Positions 42,259 through 52,715 of a stretch of 64,000 nt of DNA are shown here, one piece after another. The notes beneath the pieces are model-generated. The model saw only the letters and a program-made list of their open reading frames with translations, did no database searches and had not been told where the DNA came from. A program made the position numbers and the translations under genes. Source of the stretch: Salmonella enterica subsp. arizonae (GTDB lineage: Bacteria > Pseudomonadota > Gammaproteobacteria > Enterobacterales > Enterobacteriaceae); the NCBI RefSeq assembly GCF_008692845.1, contig NZ_VXJW01000013.1, positions 1 to 64,000 on the forward strand, read 5' to 3'. Numbering within the stretch: position 1 is the first letter of the stretch; the number at the start of each line of letters is the position of its first letter.

Positions 42259-42462
42259 TCAGTAATTGACCTGGGATGGGCCATCTCCCGTTGCGCGATC
42301 GTTCTTATCGGGCAGCGTGGACTGCGTTTGTGAATCGACTTTTTTCGTCGGCGGCGGCGTATTTTTATCGGCTGGCGGGAAATAAAGCGGCCCTTTCAAA
42401 CCGCAACCCGTCAGGCTGAACAGAGTCAGGAGTACAGCGAGTGTCTTAAACACGTTTTTCAT
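42259..42462 (-). CDS. yifL: Small lipoprotein YifL
   Basis: 67-residue predicted lipoprotein: signal peptide 1-19 ending in lipobox LTGC, acylated Cys20, then GLKGPLYFPP, the LptM-type motif (E. coli YifL is renamed LptM and stabilises LptD-LptE assembly). Low-complexity polar tail. Upstream of dapF and read in the same direction. Confidence 0.92.
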   Translation of the reverse strand: MKNVFKTLAVLLTLFSLTGCGLKGPLYFPPADKNTPPPTKKVDSQTQSTLPDKNDRATGDGPSQVNY

Positions 42463-42600
42463 TATGGATTGCCTGTAAGTTCATGCTTTCTGTTTTCTAT
42501 CATCGCAGGAGAAGGCGTAAAAGCAAGAGTTTGGCGATAAACTGCAACGCCTTTTGTTCCAGGTTATACTGCCGACATCACGAAAAAACGGGAAACGACA

Positions 42601-42921
42601 ATGAACGACAGTGAATTTCATCGCCTGGCTGACACCCTGTGGCTAACCATTGAAGAACGTCTCGATGACTGGGACGGCGACAGCGATATCGACTGCGAAA
42701 TCAACGGCGGCGTGCTGACCCTCAGCTTTGAGAACGGTAGTAAGATCATTATCAACCGTCAGGAGCCGCTGCATCAGGTGTGGCTGGCGACTAAACAGGG
42801 CGGCTATCATTTCGATTTGAAAGGCGACGAGTGGATTTGCGACCGCAGCGGCGCAACCTTCTGGGATCTGCTGGAGCAGGCGGCGACACAGCAGGCGGGC
42901 GAGGCGGTGAGCTTCCGCTAA
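42601..42921 (+). CDS. cyaY: Frataxin homologue CyaY
   Basis: 106-residue iron-binding frataxin that tunes iron-sulfur assembly on IscU by IscS. Acidic helix 1 ([32 protein letters not shown], about 2-33) holds the iron-binding acidic ridge, followed by beta strands with [20 protein letters not shown]. Divergent from yifL, convergent with cyaA. Confidence 0.97.
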   Translation: MNDSEFHRLADTLWLTIEERLDDWDGDSDIDCEINGGVLTLSFENGSKIIINRQEPLHQVWLATKQGGYHFDLKGDEWICDRSGATFWDLLEQAATQQAGEAVSFR

Positions 42922-42931
42922 GTGCTTTATT

Positions 42932-43012
42932 GCCCGGTAGCGCTGCGCTTATCGGGCCTACCGGAGCCGAACGTAGACCGGATAAGACGCGCCAGCGTCG
43001 CCATCCGGCGCG
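42932..43012. repeat. BIME between cyaY and cyaA
   Basis: Two REP units, GCCCGGTAGCGCTGCGC...ATCGGGC (42932-42957) and GACCGGATAAGACGCGCC...CCATCCGGCGC (42976-43011), fill the gap between two convergent stops and end 5 bases before the cyaA stop. Confidence 0.88.
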
Positions 43013-43016
43013 CTAA

Positions 43017-45563
43017 CTATAAGAAATATTGCTGCAATAGCGGCGCGTCATGATCCTGGTTTGCGGGCGGTACGGTGTTGATAGGCTGTGTACGGAATGG
43101 AATCACCTGCGCGCGGCCATCGGTTTTCACTATCTGGTAGAACTGCGGCAGGTTAAAGTTGATAAAGCTGGAGCCATACGTGAAGCGATCGTGCGATGAC
43201 GAATAGAAGCGACTGACGTCGCGCACCAGTTCTTCCTTGCTACCTTCGCAATGGTGATACACTTCCGCCCGGTTACTTTCATCCAGAATATAAATATTAA
43301 AGCCTTTCTCATCGCCCGTTTCTTCAAAGAAGAACTGGATAATCCCTTCGCTGGCGAAGCCATCCACCACTGACGGCAATTTCACATGGTTGGTTTCCAC
43401 CTGTACCGACAGCCCGTGCAGCTTGTTATGCGAAATAGCGCCGTAGAATTCGATAGCGTTCTCCAGCTTCTGCACCGAGACATTCAGGCGTTCGAAGAAT
43501 AGGCCCCACGTCTGCCCGGAAACCCGCAGCGCCTTGAAGCGACCGGTCTCCTGACGGGTGCTGGAAAGACGTAGCTCAATACATTCGGAGACCAGTTGCT
43601 GGACGCGGGTGCGAATCAGGCCGCGAAGATGCTGACTGTAGCAGAACACCTCTACGCTATCCGGCGGCGCGGCATCCTGGTGCATTTTCCCCAGAATAGT
43701 TTTCAGCGCTTCGATCATCGCCTGCTCGCCGTTAAAGTGCAGAGTACGTACTTCATTCCACGAGTTGCGATACAACAAATCGATACTGCCTACCAGACAG
43801 TTTTGCTCTTCGCCAAAGCTGAAAACGTCCAGCTTACGGAAGTCAAAATGCACCACTTTATTGCGAAACGCCGCCGTCGGGTCATATTCGAGGTTAACGA
43901 TAATCGCCAGATGGCGAATTTCACAGGGGCTGTAGAGCGCTTTCGGCGTTGGAGCCGGCAAACGCAGCGGGAAATGGTGCGAAACATCGGCGACCATCTC
44001 CTGTAGCTTAGGCAGGTCGACAATACCGTTGCCCTTAATAAACAGGTGCGTCCGTGACGTCAGCAGGCCATTAAACCATGCCCACGCGACCAGCTTATTA
44101 AGATAACGGTTATATTCCAGCGGCTGATGGCTGATGATGGAATCCATGTTCGGCGCGCGATTATAGAGATACCATCCTGAACGGTTGGCGCGCCCCGGCG
44201 GCACATGGATAAAGGTTAAATTCGGCTCGGACAGATCCGGCGATATCTGCGGGTTCACCAGCGTAACTTTACCCGGCAACGCTTCAAAGGCGGCGTACAG
44301 CTTACGCGTCAGTACGCCGATATCCTGCGGGCTGGCGCTAACGCTGAGGTTGTTGCGCCGCGCAAAGCGAATCAGATTACGGTAGCTCTGCATCATTGCG
44401 TCGAGCAATTCGTTGTGAGCTTCCCGCACCTGATCGATTTTCCAGTTCGCGCGATTATCGAGCATGGCCAGACGCGCGTCGCCCCATCCCCACTCGCTGA
44501 CTAACTGGCTTAATACTTCCCGACGCCAGCCTACGCAGGCACGCTCGCGACTTAATTTCTCGCACACTTTCAGGTAGAAGCAGCGGCGGACTAAATCCAG
44601 CCGAGTCGGATCTTCAATCGCCGTCAGGTATTCAGTGACCCGTTCCAGCATCATGCAGTAGGGATCGAGTCCAAACGATACGATTTCACCGTCATGCAGA
44701 CGTTGTTTAATATCTTTCGCCAGCAGTCGTGGGTTGGGGTATTCCCATGAGTAGGCTTCCAGCAGCAGTGTTTTCAGCACCGCTTTGTACGGCGAGTCAA
44801 TACTTTTATACAGTTGCCACAGGCTGGCGCCAAAGTACTCTTCGGCGGAGAGCGAACTTAAGCCCCCCAAATCCAGCCATTCGTTTGGCGTTAATACACC
44901 CTGCGCGTAGAGCGTCATAACATAGTCGTCATAATGCTCTTCTTCGTCACACGGCACCATACTCCACAGTATACGCTTCCCGGCCAAGCGCACAGCGGTA
45001 CGATAGAACTCATCAAGCAACAGGATATGCTGCGTAGAACCGCAGTCTTCCCCGCCCAGACTGCCGCTTTCATTATGACGGAAACGGTTTTCGTCGATCA
45101 GGAAGAAGCTCACCTCAACGCCAAGCGAGGCAGCCCAGCTTTCCAGCAAGCTACATTTACGTTGCAGCAACTGGCGCTCTTCGCCATCGAGCCAGGCCTG
45201 ATGACACACCCAGATATCCAAATCAGACGAGCAGCTCTGCCCGACGGAAGAGGTGCTGCCCATAGTGTAAACGCCAGTAATCGGCAGTTCGCCCTTCGGC
45301 GGGTCCTCCGGCGTCATACCGCGGTATAACTCAAGTTCGTTCAGATAGTGGCGTTGGGTTTCATCAGGCTTGTAGAAGCAAATACCGCTGGGAACGTTAC
45401 CATCAAGGTAACCCGGCATCAGTGGATGATGATAGTGCAATAATGTCGGCAGAAGACTGTAAACCTGCTGAAAAGCGGGCCCCATGGCAGCAAGCGCGCG
45501 ATCCACGCGCAGTTGATTTATGGCATCCAGTCTCTGTTTCAGAGTCTCAATATAGAGGTACAA
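43017..45563 (-). CDS. cyaA: Class I adenylate cyclase CyaA
   Basis: Makes cAMP for CRP; regulated by EIIA-Glc of the PTS. A TTG start at 45563 ([14 protein letters not shown]) gives 848 residues, as in E. coli, where cyaA is also TTG-started to keep expression low; an in-frame ATG at 45593 would add ten residues without family support. The nucleotidyltransferase motif [19 protein letters not shown] lies near 112-130. The C-terminal half is the regulatory region. A CRP site upstream predicts feedback repression. Confidence 0.97.
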   Translation of the reverse strand: MYLYIETLKQRLDAINQLRVDRALAAMGPAFQQVYSLLPTLLHYHHPLMPGYLDGNVPSGICFYKPDETQRHYLNELELYRGMTPEDPPKGELPITGVYTMGSTSSVGQSCSSDLDIWVCHQAWLDGEERQLLQRKCSLLESWAASLGVEVSFFLIDENRFRHNESGSLGGEDCGSTQHILLLDEFYRTAVRLAGKRILWSMVPCDEEEHYDDYVMTLYAQGVLTPNEWLDLGGLSSLSAEEYFGASLWQLYKSIDSPYKAVLKTLLLEAYSWEYPNPRLLAKDIKQRLHDGEIVSFGLDPYCMMLERVTEYLTAIEDPTRLDLVRRCFYLKVCEKLSRERACVGWRREVLSQLVSEWGWGDARLAMLDNRANWKIDQVREAHNELLDAMMQSYRNLIRFARRNNLSVSASPQDIGVLTRKLYAAFEALPGKVTLVNPQISPDLSEPNLTFIHVPPGRANRSGWYLYNRAPNMDSIISHQPLEYNRYLNKLVAWAWFNGLLTSRTHLFIKGNGIVDLPKLQEMVADVSHHFPLRLPAPTPKALYSPCEIRHLAIIVNLEYDPTAAFRNKVVHFDFRKLDVFSFGEEQNCLVGSIDLLYRNSWNEVRTLHFNGEQAMIEALKTILGKMHQDAAPPDSVEVFCYSQHLRGLIRTRVQQLVSECIELRLSSTRQETGRFKALRVSGQTWGLFFERLNVSVQKLENAIEFYGAISHNKLHGLSVQVETNHVKLPSVVDGFASEGIIQFFFEETGDEKGFNIYILDESNRAEVYHHCEGSKEELVRDVSRFYSSSHDRFTYGSSFINFNLPQFYQIVKTDGRAQVIPFRTQPINTVPPANQDHDAPLLQQYFL

Positions 45564-45705
45564 GACGTATCGCCTGATGTTGCTACCCGTCATGGTTCAG
45601 GTCAGTACCTCGCCGTCGCCATTCGGGATAAACCGTATGTCAAAAATAACCGTTGCCCTTTCTCGTCTGCATATTTTTATCTAATACCGACGAAAAAATG
45701 GTCTA

Positions 45706-45727
45706 AAACGTGATCAATTTAACACCT
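45706..45727 (-). promoter_or_regulatory. CRP site of the cyaA promoter
   Basis: Minus-strand TGTTA-N6-TCACG (core of 45706-45727), the same as the E. coli cyaA operator by my recollection. It lies 143-164 bases before the TTG start; CRP here represses cyaA. It also lies near the probable hemC promoter. The rest of the 376-base cyaA-hemC interval shows no gene. Confidence 0.85.
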
Positions 45728-45733
45728 TGCTCA

Positions 45734-45761
45734 TTGACCGTAAAGAAAGATGCGCTACATA
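45734..45761 (+). promoter_or_regulatory. Candidate hemC operon promoter
   Basis: TTGACC (45734-45739), 16 bases, TACATA (45756-45761). A second candidate -35, TTGACG at 45835, has a poor -10. Either would give a leader of 80-170 bases before hemC. Confidence 0.45.
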
Positions 45762-45939
45762 CAAGTGTAGCACCGTTCGCTGCGTGTAAATTCTTAAATA
45801 CGGGCTGGCGGTTTCTCGTCATTATTCACTGCCATTGACGACACAACGCCTTATCCACTCACTCACGGTGACCGGAAAACTAACATCCTCTCTATAAGGA
45901 TGTTAGGATGGTCAATGATTGATAATGACGGTAACAAGC

Positions 45940-46881
45940 ATGTTAGACAATGTTTTAAAAATTGCCACACGCCAAAGTCCCCTTGCGCTTTGGCAGGCAC
46001 ATTATGTCAAAGACGCATTGATGGCAACCCATCCGGGACTGACGGTAGAACTGGTGCCGATGGTCACACGCGGCGATGTGATCCTCGATACTCCCCTGGC
46101 GAAAGTGGGCGGTAAGGGTCTGTTTGTTAAAGAGCTTGAAATCGCGCTGCTGGAAAAGCGCGCCGATATCGCCGTACACTCCATGAAAGACGTTCCGGTG
46201 GCCTTCCCGGACGGTCTCGGGCTGGTGACGATTTGCGAGCGCGAAGATCCGCGCGACGCGTTTGTCTCGAATCAATATCACAGTCTGGACGATCTGCCCG
46301 CGGGTAGTATCGTCGGGACGTCCAGTCTGCGTCGTCAGTGCCAACTGGCGGAGCGTCGGCCGGACCTCATTATCCGTTCGTTGCGCGGCAACGTTGGCAC
46401 ACGCCTCGGCAAACTGGACAACGGGGACTATGACGCCATTATCCTGGCCGTGGCCGGACTGAAACGCTTAGGCCTGGCGTCGCGCATTCGTACAGCCTTG
46501 CCGCCCGAAGTTTCGCTTCCTGCCGTAGGCCAGGGCGCGATCGGGATTGAGTGTCGTCTTGACGACGCGCGCACACACGCACTACTCGCGCCACTGAACC
46601 ACCCGCAAACCGCGCTGCGCGTCACGGCGGAGCGCGCCATGAACACTCGCCTGGAAGGCGGCTGTCAGGTGCCGATCGGCAGCTATGCGGAAATCTTCAA
46701 CGGCGAAATTTGGCTGCGGGCGCTGGTTGGCGCGCCGGACGGTTCGGTGATGGTGCGCGGCGAACGTCGTGGTTCTCCCGAGCAGGCGGAGCAAATGGGC
46801 ATCTCGCTTGCGGAAGAACTGCTGGAAAACGGCGCGCGCGCGATTCTGACGGCAGTTTATAACGGCGAGGCGCCCGCATGA
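45940..46881 (+). CDS. hemC: Porphobilinogen deaminase HemC
   Basis: Condenses four porphobilinogen molecules to hydroxymethylbilane. ATG 45940 gives 313 residues ([19 protein letters not shown]), the E. coli length; an ATG at 45925 (MTVTSML) gives 318 and may be the annotated one in Salmonella. The dipyrromethane cofactor is bound at the Cys in [13 protein letters not shown] (about 242). Conserved substrate-binding arginines are in [10 protein letters not shown] and [10 protein letters not shown]. First gene of hemCDXY; overlaps hemD by 4 bases. Confidence 0.96.
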   Translation: MLDNVLKIATRQSPLALWQAHYVKDALMATHPGLTVELVPMVTRGDVILDTPLAKVGGKGLFVKELEIALLEKRADIAVHSMKDVPVAFPDGLGLVTICEREDPRDAFVSNQYHSLDDLPAGSIVGTSSLRRQCQLAERRPDLIIRSLRGNVGTRLGKLDNGDYDAIILAVAGLKRLGLASRIRTALPPEVSLPAVGQGAIGIECRLDDARTHALLAPLNHPQTALRVTAERAMNTRLEGGCQVPIGSYAEIFNGEIWLRALVGAPDGSVMVRGERRGSPEQAEQMGISLAEELLENGARAILTAVYNGEAPA

Positions 46882-47618
46882 GTATTCTGGTCACCCGCCC
46901 CTCTCCCGCAGGGGAAGCATTAGTGAGCCGTCTGCGCGCACTGGGGCAGGTGGCCTGGAGTTTTCCGCTGATTGAATTTGTCGCCGGTCGCGAGCTGCCC
47001 ACCCTGGCCGACCGCCTCTCGACGCTGACGGAAAACGATCTGGTGTTCGCCCTTTCACAGCACGCCGTCGCCTTCGCCCACGCCCAACTCCAGCAAGCGG
47101 GTCGGTACTGGCCTGCGTCGCCGCGCTATTTCGCGATCGGCCGCACCACGGCGCTCGCCCTTCATACCGTTAACGGGTTCGATATTCGTTATCCATTGGA
47201 TCGGGAAATCAGCGAAGTCTTGCTACAATTACCTGAATTACAAAATATTGCGGGCAAACGCGCGCTGATTTTGCGTGGCAACGGTGGTCGCGAGCTGCTG
47301 GGCGAAACCCTGACAGCTCGCGGAGCCGAAGTCAGTTTTTGTGAATGTTATCAACGATGTGTAAAACATTACGATGGCGCGGAAGAGGCGATGCGCTGGC
47401 ATGCTCGCGGCGTAACAACGCTTGTTGTCACCAGCGGCGAGATGTTGCAACAGCTCTGGTCGCTGATCCCCCAGTGGTATCGTGAGCACTGGTTACTACG
47501 CTGTCGGCTGTTGGTCGTCAGTGAGCGTCTGGCGTACCTCGCCCGGGAACTGGGCTGGCAGGATATTAAGGTCGCTGATAACGCCGACAACGATGCGCTG
47601 TTGCGCGCATTACAATAA
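46878..47618 (+). CDS. hemD: Uroporphyrinogen-III synthase HemD
   Basis: Closes hydroxymethylbilane with D-ring inversion to uroporphyrinogen III. 246 residues with the two-domain HemD fold; [10 protein letters not shown] near the N-terminus, [13 protein letters not shown] (about 130-142) and [15 protein letters not shown] (about 178-192) are family marks. Coupled to hemC by ATGA overlap, so the unstable tetrapyrrole is passed on promptly. Confidence 0.96.
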   Translation: MSILVTRPSPAGEALVSRLRALGQVAWSFPLIEFVAGRELPTLADRLSTLTENDLVFALSQHAVAFAHAQLQQAGRYWPASPRYFAIGRTTALALHTVNGFDIRYPLDREISEVLLQLPELQNIAGKRALILRGNGGRELLGETLTARGAEVSFCECYQRCVKHYDGAEEAMRWHARGVTTLVVTSGEMLQQLWSLIPQWYREHWLLRCRLLVVSERLAYLARELGWQDIKVADNADNDALLRALQ

Positions 47619-47639
47619 CTCTCATAATGGGATGCCATA

Positions 47640-48809
47640 ATGACGGAACAAGAAAAATCCTCCGCCGTGGTTGATGAGACCAGGGAGACCGTGGAAACCA
47701 CGCCACAGCCAGTGAATACCGAGAAAAAAAGTAAAAACGGCGCCGCGCTGGTATTAAGCGCGGTGGCAATCGCGATTGCCCTGGCGGCAGGTATTGGGCT
47801 TTATGGCTGGGGAAAACAGCAGGCGACTACGCAAACGGAAACCAGCGATGCGCTGGCGAATCAACTGACCGCCCTGCAAAAGGCCCAAGAGAGCCAAAAA
47901 GCGGAGCTGGAAGGGATTATTAAAAAACAAGCGATGCAGTTAGATGACGCGAATCGCCAACAGGCAACGATGGCGAAACAGCTTGATGAGCTACAACAGA
48001 AAGTCGCCACCATTTCCGGCAGCGACGCCAAAACCTGGCTGCTGGCGCAGGCTGATTTTCTGGTAAAACTCGCCGGACGCAAGCTGTGGAGCGATCAGGA
48101 CGTCACTACCGCCGCTGCGCTGCTCAAAAGCGCTGACGCTAGCCTGGCGGACATGAACGACCCCAGCCTGATTACCGCCAGACGCGCGATTACTGACGAT
48201 ATCGCCAGCCTGTCATCCGTTGCACAGGTCGACTACGACGGCATTATTCTCAAACTCAATCAGCTCTCTAACCAAATCGATAACCTGCGTCTGGCGGATA
48301 ACGATACCGATGATTCGCCGATGGATTCAGATAGCAGCGAACTGTCCAGTTCGCTAAGCGAATGGCGCGTTAACTTGCAAAAAAGCTGGCAGAACTTTAT
48401 GGACAGCTTTATTACCATTCGCCGCCGCGATGATACCGCCGTACCGCTGCTGGCGCCGAACCAGGACGTCTATTTGCGCGAAAATATTCGCTCCCGCCTG
48501 TTAGTCGCCGCACAGGCCGTCCCACGCCATCAGGAAGAAACCTACCGCCAGGCGCTGGATAACGTTTCAACCTGGGTTCGCGCTTACTATGATACTGACG
48601 ATGCCGCGACAAAAGCCTTCCTGGAGGAGGTTGATAAATTAAGCCAGCAAAATATCACCATGGATCTGCCGGAAACGCTGCAAAGCCAGGCGATACTTGA
48701 AAAATTGATGCAAACCCGCGTGCGTAATCTGCTGGCGCAACCGACAGCCTCTACGGAAGCGCCCGCCACGCAGACAGACGCTCCGGCAGCCGCGCCGCAA
48801 GGAGAATAA
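47640..48809 (+). CDS. hemX: HemX membrane protein
   Basis: 389-residue single-span protein of the enterobacterial HemX family. Cytoplasmic N-terminus, one helix ([24 protein letters not shown], about 36-59), then a periplasmic coiled coil rich in Gln and Ala (about 65-130) and an alpha-helical domain. Often annotated as a uroporphyrinogen methylase but it has no methyltransferase motif; its role is unproven. C-terminal Ala/Thr/Pro-rich tail. 21 bases after hemD; ends two bases before hemY. Confidence 0.92.
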   Translation: MTEQEKSSAVVDETRETVETTPQPVNTEKKSKNGAALVLSAVAIAIALAAGIGLYGWGKQQATTQTETSDALANQLTALQKAQESQKAELEGIIKKQAMQLDDANRQQATMAKQLDELQQKVATISGSDAKTWLLAQADFLVKLAGRKLWSDQDVTTAAALLKSADASLADMNDPSLITARRAITDDIASLSSVAQVDYDGIILKLNQLSNQIDNLRLADNDTDDSPMDSDSSELSSSLSEWRVNLQKSWQNFMDSFITIRRRDDTAVPLLAPNQDVYLRENIRSRLLVAAQAVPRHQEETYRQALDNVSTWVRAYYDTDDAATKAFLEEVDKLSQQNITMDLPETLQSQAILEKLMQTRVRNLLAQPTASTEAPATQTDAPAAAPQGE

Positions 48810-48811
48810 TG

Positions 48812-50008
48812 ATGCTAAAAGTATTATTGCTCTTTGTGTTGTTGCTCGCGGGTATCGTGGTCGGCCCGATGCTTGCCGGTCACCAGGGCTATGTGTTAAT
48901 CCAGACCGATAACTACAACATTGAAACCAGCGTAACCGGGCTGGCGATCATTCTCATCGTCGCTATGGTGGTGTTATTCGCCATTGAATGGTTGCTACGC
49001 CGTCTGTTTCGTACCGGCGCGCACACCCGCGGTTGGTTTGCCGGACGGAAACGTCGTCGCGCCCGCAAGCAGACCGAACAGGCGCTGCTGAAGCTGGCGG
49101 AGGGCGACTATCAGCAGGTTGAAAAGCTGATGTCAAAAAATGCCGACCATGCGGAACAGCCGGTGGTGAACTATCTGCTGGCGGCAGAAGCGGCGCAGCA
49201 GCGCGGCGATGAAGCCCGTGCCAATCAGCACCTTGAGCGTGCGGCAGAGTTGGCGGGAAACGACACCATCCCGGTCGAGATCACGCGCGTGCGCTTACAG
49301 CTGGCGCGCAATGAAAATCATGCGGCGCGTCACGGCGTGGACAAACTGCTGGAGGTCACGCCGCGTCACCCGGAAGTCCTGCGTCTGGCGGAGCAGGCCT
49401 ATATTCGCACCAGCGCATGGAGTTCTTTACTGGATATCATCCCGTCCATGGCGAAAGCGCACGTCGGCGATGAAGCACATCGCGCCATGCTCGAACAACA
49501 GGCGTGGATAGGACTAATGGATCAGGCGCGCGCCGAGCAGGGCAGCGAAGGATTACGCACCTGGTGGAAAAACCAAAGCCGTAAAACCCGCCATCAGGTG
49601 GCGCTTCAGGTCGCGATGGCCGAGCATCTGATCGAATGTGACGATCATGATATGGCGCAGCAGATTATCATCGACGGTCTGAAACGCCAGTATGACGATC
49701 GGCTGGTGCTGCCCATTCCTCGCCTCAGAACCAATAATCCGGAACAACTGGAGAAAGTGCTGCGCCAGCAAATCAAGACGGTAGGCGATCGCCCGCTGTT
49801 ATGGAGCACGCTCGGCCAGTCGCTGATGAAACATGGTGAATGGCAGGAGGCGACCCTGGCTTTCCGCGCCGCGCTGAAACAACGCCCGGACGCGTATGAT
49901 TATGCCTGGCTTGCCGATGCGCTTGATCGACTGCATCAACCGGAAGAGGCCGCCATCATGCGGCGCGACGGCCTGATGCTGACATTACAGAACAATCCCC
50001 CGCAGTAA
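48812..50008 (+). CDS. hemY: HemY TPR membrane protein
   Basis: Two N-terminal membrane helices (about 1-22 and 40-60) then a cytoplasmic TPR-rich region (about 80-395). 398 residues from ATG 48812; the ATG one codon before overlaps the hemX stop. Not related to the HemY protoporphyrinogen oxidase of Gram-positives despite the name. Thought to affect haem flux or stabilise complexes; biochemical function open. Confidence 0.93.
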   Translation: MLKVLLLFVLLLAGIVVGPMLAGHQGYVLIQTDNYNIETSVTGLAIILIVAMVVLFAIEWLLRRLFRTGAHTRGWFAGRKRRRARKQTEQALLKLAEGDYQQVEKLMSKNADHAEQPVVNYLLAAEAAQQRGDEARANQHLERAAELAGNDTIPVEITRVRLQLARNENHAARHGVDKLLEVTPRHPEVLRLAEQAYIRTSAWSSLLDIIPSMAKAHVGDEAHRAMLEQQAWIGLMDQARAEQGSEGLRTWWKNQSRKTRHQVALQVAMAEHLIECDDHDMAQQIIIDGLKRQYDDRLVLPIPRLRTNNPEQLEKVLRQQIKTVGDRPLLWSTLGQSLMKHGEWQEATLAFRAALKQRPDAYDYAWLADALDRLHQPEEAAIMRRDGLMLTLQNNPPQ

Positions 50009-50017
50009 TTCCCTCTT

Positions 50018-50043
50018 GCCCGGTGGCGCTTCGCTTACCGGGC
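50018..50043. repeat. REP element 3' of hemY
   Basis: GCCCGGTGGCGCTTCGC...TACCGGGC, identical to the unit in the uvrD leader. It lies between hemY and the 3' end of glmZ. Confidence 0.82.
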
Positions 50044-50074
50044 CTACCGCCTACACAAAATCATTCGGGATGCA

Positions 50075-50283
50075 TAAAAAAACGCCTGCCCGGTTAAGGG
50101 GCAGGCGTCAAAACAGGTCTGTATGACAACATAAAGGGGTGCTTCACTCAACGTTGTGTCCAGGGTGTTTGATGAGGCGTAAGCGACATCTGTCAGTGGA
50201 CGATAAGCACCGTAAACGGCTCTGCATCATTCCTGAGTTTATGAGGCCAAAAGGCGAGCATAAGAGATGGAATGAGCATCTAC
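50075..50283 (-). ncRNA. glmZ: Small regulatory RNA GlmZ
   Basis: A 209-base minus-strand RNA matching the E. coli GlmZ sequence in start (GTAGATGCTCATTCC), middle (CAGAGCCGTTTACGGTGC, CCACTGACAGATGTCGC) and end. The end is a terminator: GACGCCTGCCC paired with GGGCAGGCGT, then seven T (50075-50082). With Hfq, GlmZ base-pairs to the glmS leader to raise GlcN-6-P synthase; RapZ/RNase E destroy it and GlmY protects it. The location between hemY and the tRNA cluster is the E. coli one minus aslA/aslB. Confidence 0.96.
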
Positions 50284-50294
50284 CCGTATATTAT

Positions 50295-50310
50295 TGCACA
50301 TAACGTGCCA
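50295..50310 (-). promoter_or_regulatory. glmZ sigma-54 promoter
   Basis: Minus-strand TGGCACGTTATGTGCA has GG and GC exactly 10 bp apart, the sigma-54 -24/-12 rule, and sits 13-14 bases before the RNA start at 50283. An A/T-rich segment (CAATAATATAC) overlapping it could serve as a sigma-70 -10. Confidence 0.85.
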
Positions 50311-50402
50311 TCTTTGCACCGCTAAAAAACAGGCGCAGGCGTTAAAAAAACGTAGAGAATTCACGCGATTGTCATCTCCCCACCGCAGGCGAGCTTTTAG
50401 CG

Positions 50403-50483
50403 TGTCGCCCGATGGAGACAGAACAGAATATTTTTTATAAAGTGATTATAAATCAATGTATTATTCGTCACCAAATAGAGACA
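50403..50483 (-). promoter_or_regulatory. GlrR activator sites of glmZ
   Basis: TGTC-N10-GACA at 50403-50420 fits the GlrR motif exactly; CGTC-N10-GACA at 50466-50483 has one change. They lie 120-200 bases upstream of the start, where the GlrR enhancer-binding protein acts. The A/T-rich DNA between sites is a plausible IHF bend. This fills the interval between glmZ and the tRNA terminator. Confidence 0.78.
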
Positions 50484-50563
50484 AATGAAGACAGGAGTAT
50501 CGCCAATAGTCAACAATGACAACACGTGCGGGATAATTACTTGAAAAGGAACAGAAAACAAAA

Positions 50564-50583
50564 AACCCCGCCGAAGCGGGGTT
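50564..50583 (-). terminator. tRNA operon terminator
   Basis: AACCCCG, six-base loop, CGGGGTT, followed on the minus strand by TTTTTGTTTT. Six bases past the end of the tRNA-Pro gene. Confidence 0.92.
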
Positions 50584-50589
50584 CAAAAT

Positions 50590-50666
50590 TGGTCGGCGAG
50601 AGAGGATTCGAACCTCCGACCCACTGGTCCCAAACCAGTTGCGCTACCAAGCTGCGCTACTCGCCG
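50590..50666 (-). tRNA. proM: tRNA-Pro (anticodon TGG)
   Basis: 77 bases including encoded CCA. CGGCGAG acceptor pairs with CTCGCCG; anticodon arm ACTGG-TTTGGGA-CCAGT with TGG in the loop; T-loop GGTTCGAATC. Last gene of the four-tRNA operon. Confidence 0.97.
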
Positions 50667-50707
50667 ATATACTGCTTTTTGAGTTTTTAGTTCAACTCGT
50701 TGAGTCG

Positions 50708-50794
50708 TGGTGCGAGGGGGGGGACTTGAACCCCCACGTCCGTAAGGACACTAACACCTGAAGCTAGCGCGTCTACCAATTCCGCCACCTTCGC
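50708..50794 (-). tRNA. leuT: tRNA-Leu (anticodon CAG)
   Basis: 87 bases with encoded CCA and the long variable arm of class II tRNA (TGTCCTTACGGACG). Acceptor GCGAAGG/CCTCGC; anticodon loop TTCAGGT. The T stem is G/C-rich (GGGGG/CCCCC). Confidence 0.97.
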
Positions 50795-50814
50795 GTTTCA
50801 CAACTCTCTATTAA

Positions 50815-50890
50815 TGGGGTGGCTAATGGGATTCGAACCCACGACAACTGGAATCACAATCCAGGGCTCTACCAACTGAGCTATAGCCAC
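50815..50890 (-). tRNA. hisR: tRNA-His (anticodon GTG)
   Basis: 76 bases, GTGGCTA acceptor, anticodon GTG in loop TTGTGAT, ends in encoded CCCCA, where the extra first C is the histidine discriminator region that pairs with the added G-1. Confidence 0.97.
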
Positions 50891-50944
50891 CACTGAAACT
50901 TTTTACGCGGTATTAAACCACCGCAGCTCAAGCACCTAAATAAA

Positions 50945-51021
<77 letters not shown>

Positions 51022-51042
51022 TTAGCGCCGTTGCGGGGGTGG

Positions 51043-51071
51043 ATAATACGGACTTCATTCCCCGCTGTCCA
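51043..51071 (-). promoter_or_regulatory. tRNA operon promoter
   Basis: TGGACA (51066-51071), 17 bp, TATTAT (51043-51048), then a GC-rich discriminator CCACCCCCGC typical of stringently controlled stable-RNA promoters. About 22 bases before tRNA-Arg. Confidence 0.85.
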
Positions 51072-51085
51072 GTGCCTTTTTAAAT

Positions 51086-51118
51086 AAAATGCGCGTTTGG
51101 TTATGCTTTGCGCATTTT
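51086..51118 (-). terminator. yifK terminator
   Basis: AAAATGCGC and GCGCATTTT flank a 15-base loop, 5 bases beyond the yifK stop; the minus-strand product runs into TTTTATTTA. It sits just upstream of the tRNA promoter. Confidence 0.7.
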
Positions 51119-51123
51119 GTCGC

Positions 51124-52509
51124 TTATTCCCCCACCTTATGGGCGGTTCCGTGACGATTCAGGCAGAAAACTTTGTAGACCAGCGTCACGACCAGCAGAA
51201 AGATGACGCCGACAAACAGCGACATGCGAGTATCTTCATTAAAGTACATGCCGATTAAAACGCAAACCAGAAACGCCATCGTTAAATAGTTCGCCCACGG
51301 GAACATAATGGAACGAAAAGGATGATCCGCAATCGCTTCTTTATGCGCCTGGCGAAAACGCAACTGGCTAATCAGAATGACAAACCACGGCACCATCCCC
51401 GGCAGTACGCTGGCGCTATAAACGTAAACAAAAACGCGCTGCGGATTGGGGATGATGTAGTTCAGGCAGGAACCTACCAGCAAAATCAAAATAGAGAGCG
51501 CCACGCCCGCGACCGGGACGCCGTGGCGGGAGACTTTTGCAACTGCCGCCGGTAGTTGACGGTTTTTCGCCAGCGCGTAGAGCATACGCCCACAGCTATA
51601 CATTCCGCTGTTACAGCCGGATAGCGCCGCCGTCAGCACGACAAAGTTGATAATGCCTGCCGCTGCGGTAATGCCGATTTTCGCGAAGGTGAGTACAAAT
51701 GGGCTGCCGTTGCTGCCAATCTCATTCCACGGGAAAATGGTGACGATAACAAAAATCGCGCCCACATAAAAAATCAGAATACGCCACAACACGTTACCTA
51801 CCGCGCTACGCAACGTCACCTGCGGATTCTTCGCCTCACCAGCGGTAATACCGATCAGCTCTACGCCCTGATAAGAGGCCACCACGATACATAACGCGGT
51901 CAGAAAGCCTTTCCAGCCGCCGGCAAAAAAGCCGCCATGCCCGGTCAGATTACCAAAGCCTATCGCCTGGCCACCATTGCCAAAACCGAAGAAAATCACC
52001 CCCAGGCCGATGATGATCATCACAATAATAGTGGTGACTTTGATCATCGCAAACCAGAATTCGATTTCGCCATACAGACGCACCGCCGCCAGGTTAGCCA
52101 ACGCGACCAGTCCTACGGCAATCAGCGCTGGTATCCACTGCGCCATCTCTGGAAACCAGAACTGGACGTAGACCCCGATGGCAGTGATCTCCGAGATCCC
52201 GACAGCCATCCACATAAACCAGTACGACCAGGCAGTGAGATAGCCAAAAAAAGGACTCATATACCGGTGGGCGTACACAGCGAAGGAGCCAGTGACGGGT
52301 TCCAGAAAGAGCATCTCCCCCATTGAGCGCATGATGAAAAAGACGAACAATCCGGCGATAATATACGCCAGCAACACTGACGGGCCCGCCCATTTCAGCG
52401 TACTGGCGGCACCCATAAAGAGTCCGACGCCAATGGTGCCCCCAAGGGCAATCAATTCAATATGACGAGCTTCCAGCCCACGCTGTAGCTCCGTTTTTTT
52501 CTCTGCCAT
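51124..52509 (-). CDS. yifK: Amino acid permease YifK
   Basis: APC-family inner-membrane transporter of 461 residues with twelve predicted helices. N-terminal motif [24 protein letters not shown] (about 10-33) is the APC unwound-helix substrate site. Reported as a threonine and serine permease in enterobacteria, repressed by Lrp and by the sRNA GcvB. The 206 bases upstream, to wecG, hold its control region but I cannot place the sites. Confidence 0.93.
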   Translation of the reverse strand: MAEKKTELQRGLEARHIELIALGGTIGVGLFMGAASTLKWAGPSVLLAYIIAGLFVFFIMRSMGEMLFLEPVTGSFAVYAHRYMSPFFGYLTAWSYWFMWMAVGISEITAIGVYVQFWFPEMAQWIPALIAVGLVALANLAAVRLYGEIEFWFAMIKVTTIIVMIIIGLGVIFFGFGNGGQAIGFGNLTGHGGFFAGGWKGFLTALCIVVASYQGVELIGITAGEAKNPQVTLRSAVGNVLWRILIFYVGAIFVIVTIFPWNEIGSNGSPFVLTFAKIGITAAAGIINFVVLTAALSGCNSGMYSCGRMLYALAKNRQLPAAVAKVSRHGVPVAGVALSILILLVGSCLNYIIPNPQRVFVYVYSASVLPGMVPWFVILISQLRFRQAHKEAIADHPFRSIMFPWANYLTMAFLVCVLIGMYFNEDTRMSLFVGVIFLLVVTLVYKVFCLNRHGTAHKVGE

Positions 52510-52715
52510 AAATCCTCATGTCGTGTTTGCAACGGTTCCGGTAGTACCGGTTATTGTTATGGGTACATCGATTGTTGCGAATATTTTCTTAAATTTGGAC
52601 AAATGGCAAATGAACCATTAAAAAAATGCATTTATTGAGTAAGAAAGCATCGATTATGTTGTGAATGAGCAACGCCATAAGCACAATACGCTGCTCAAGT
52701 CATCAGAAGGGAAAA

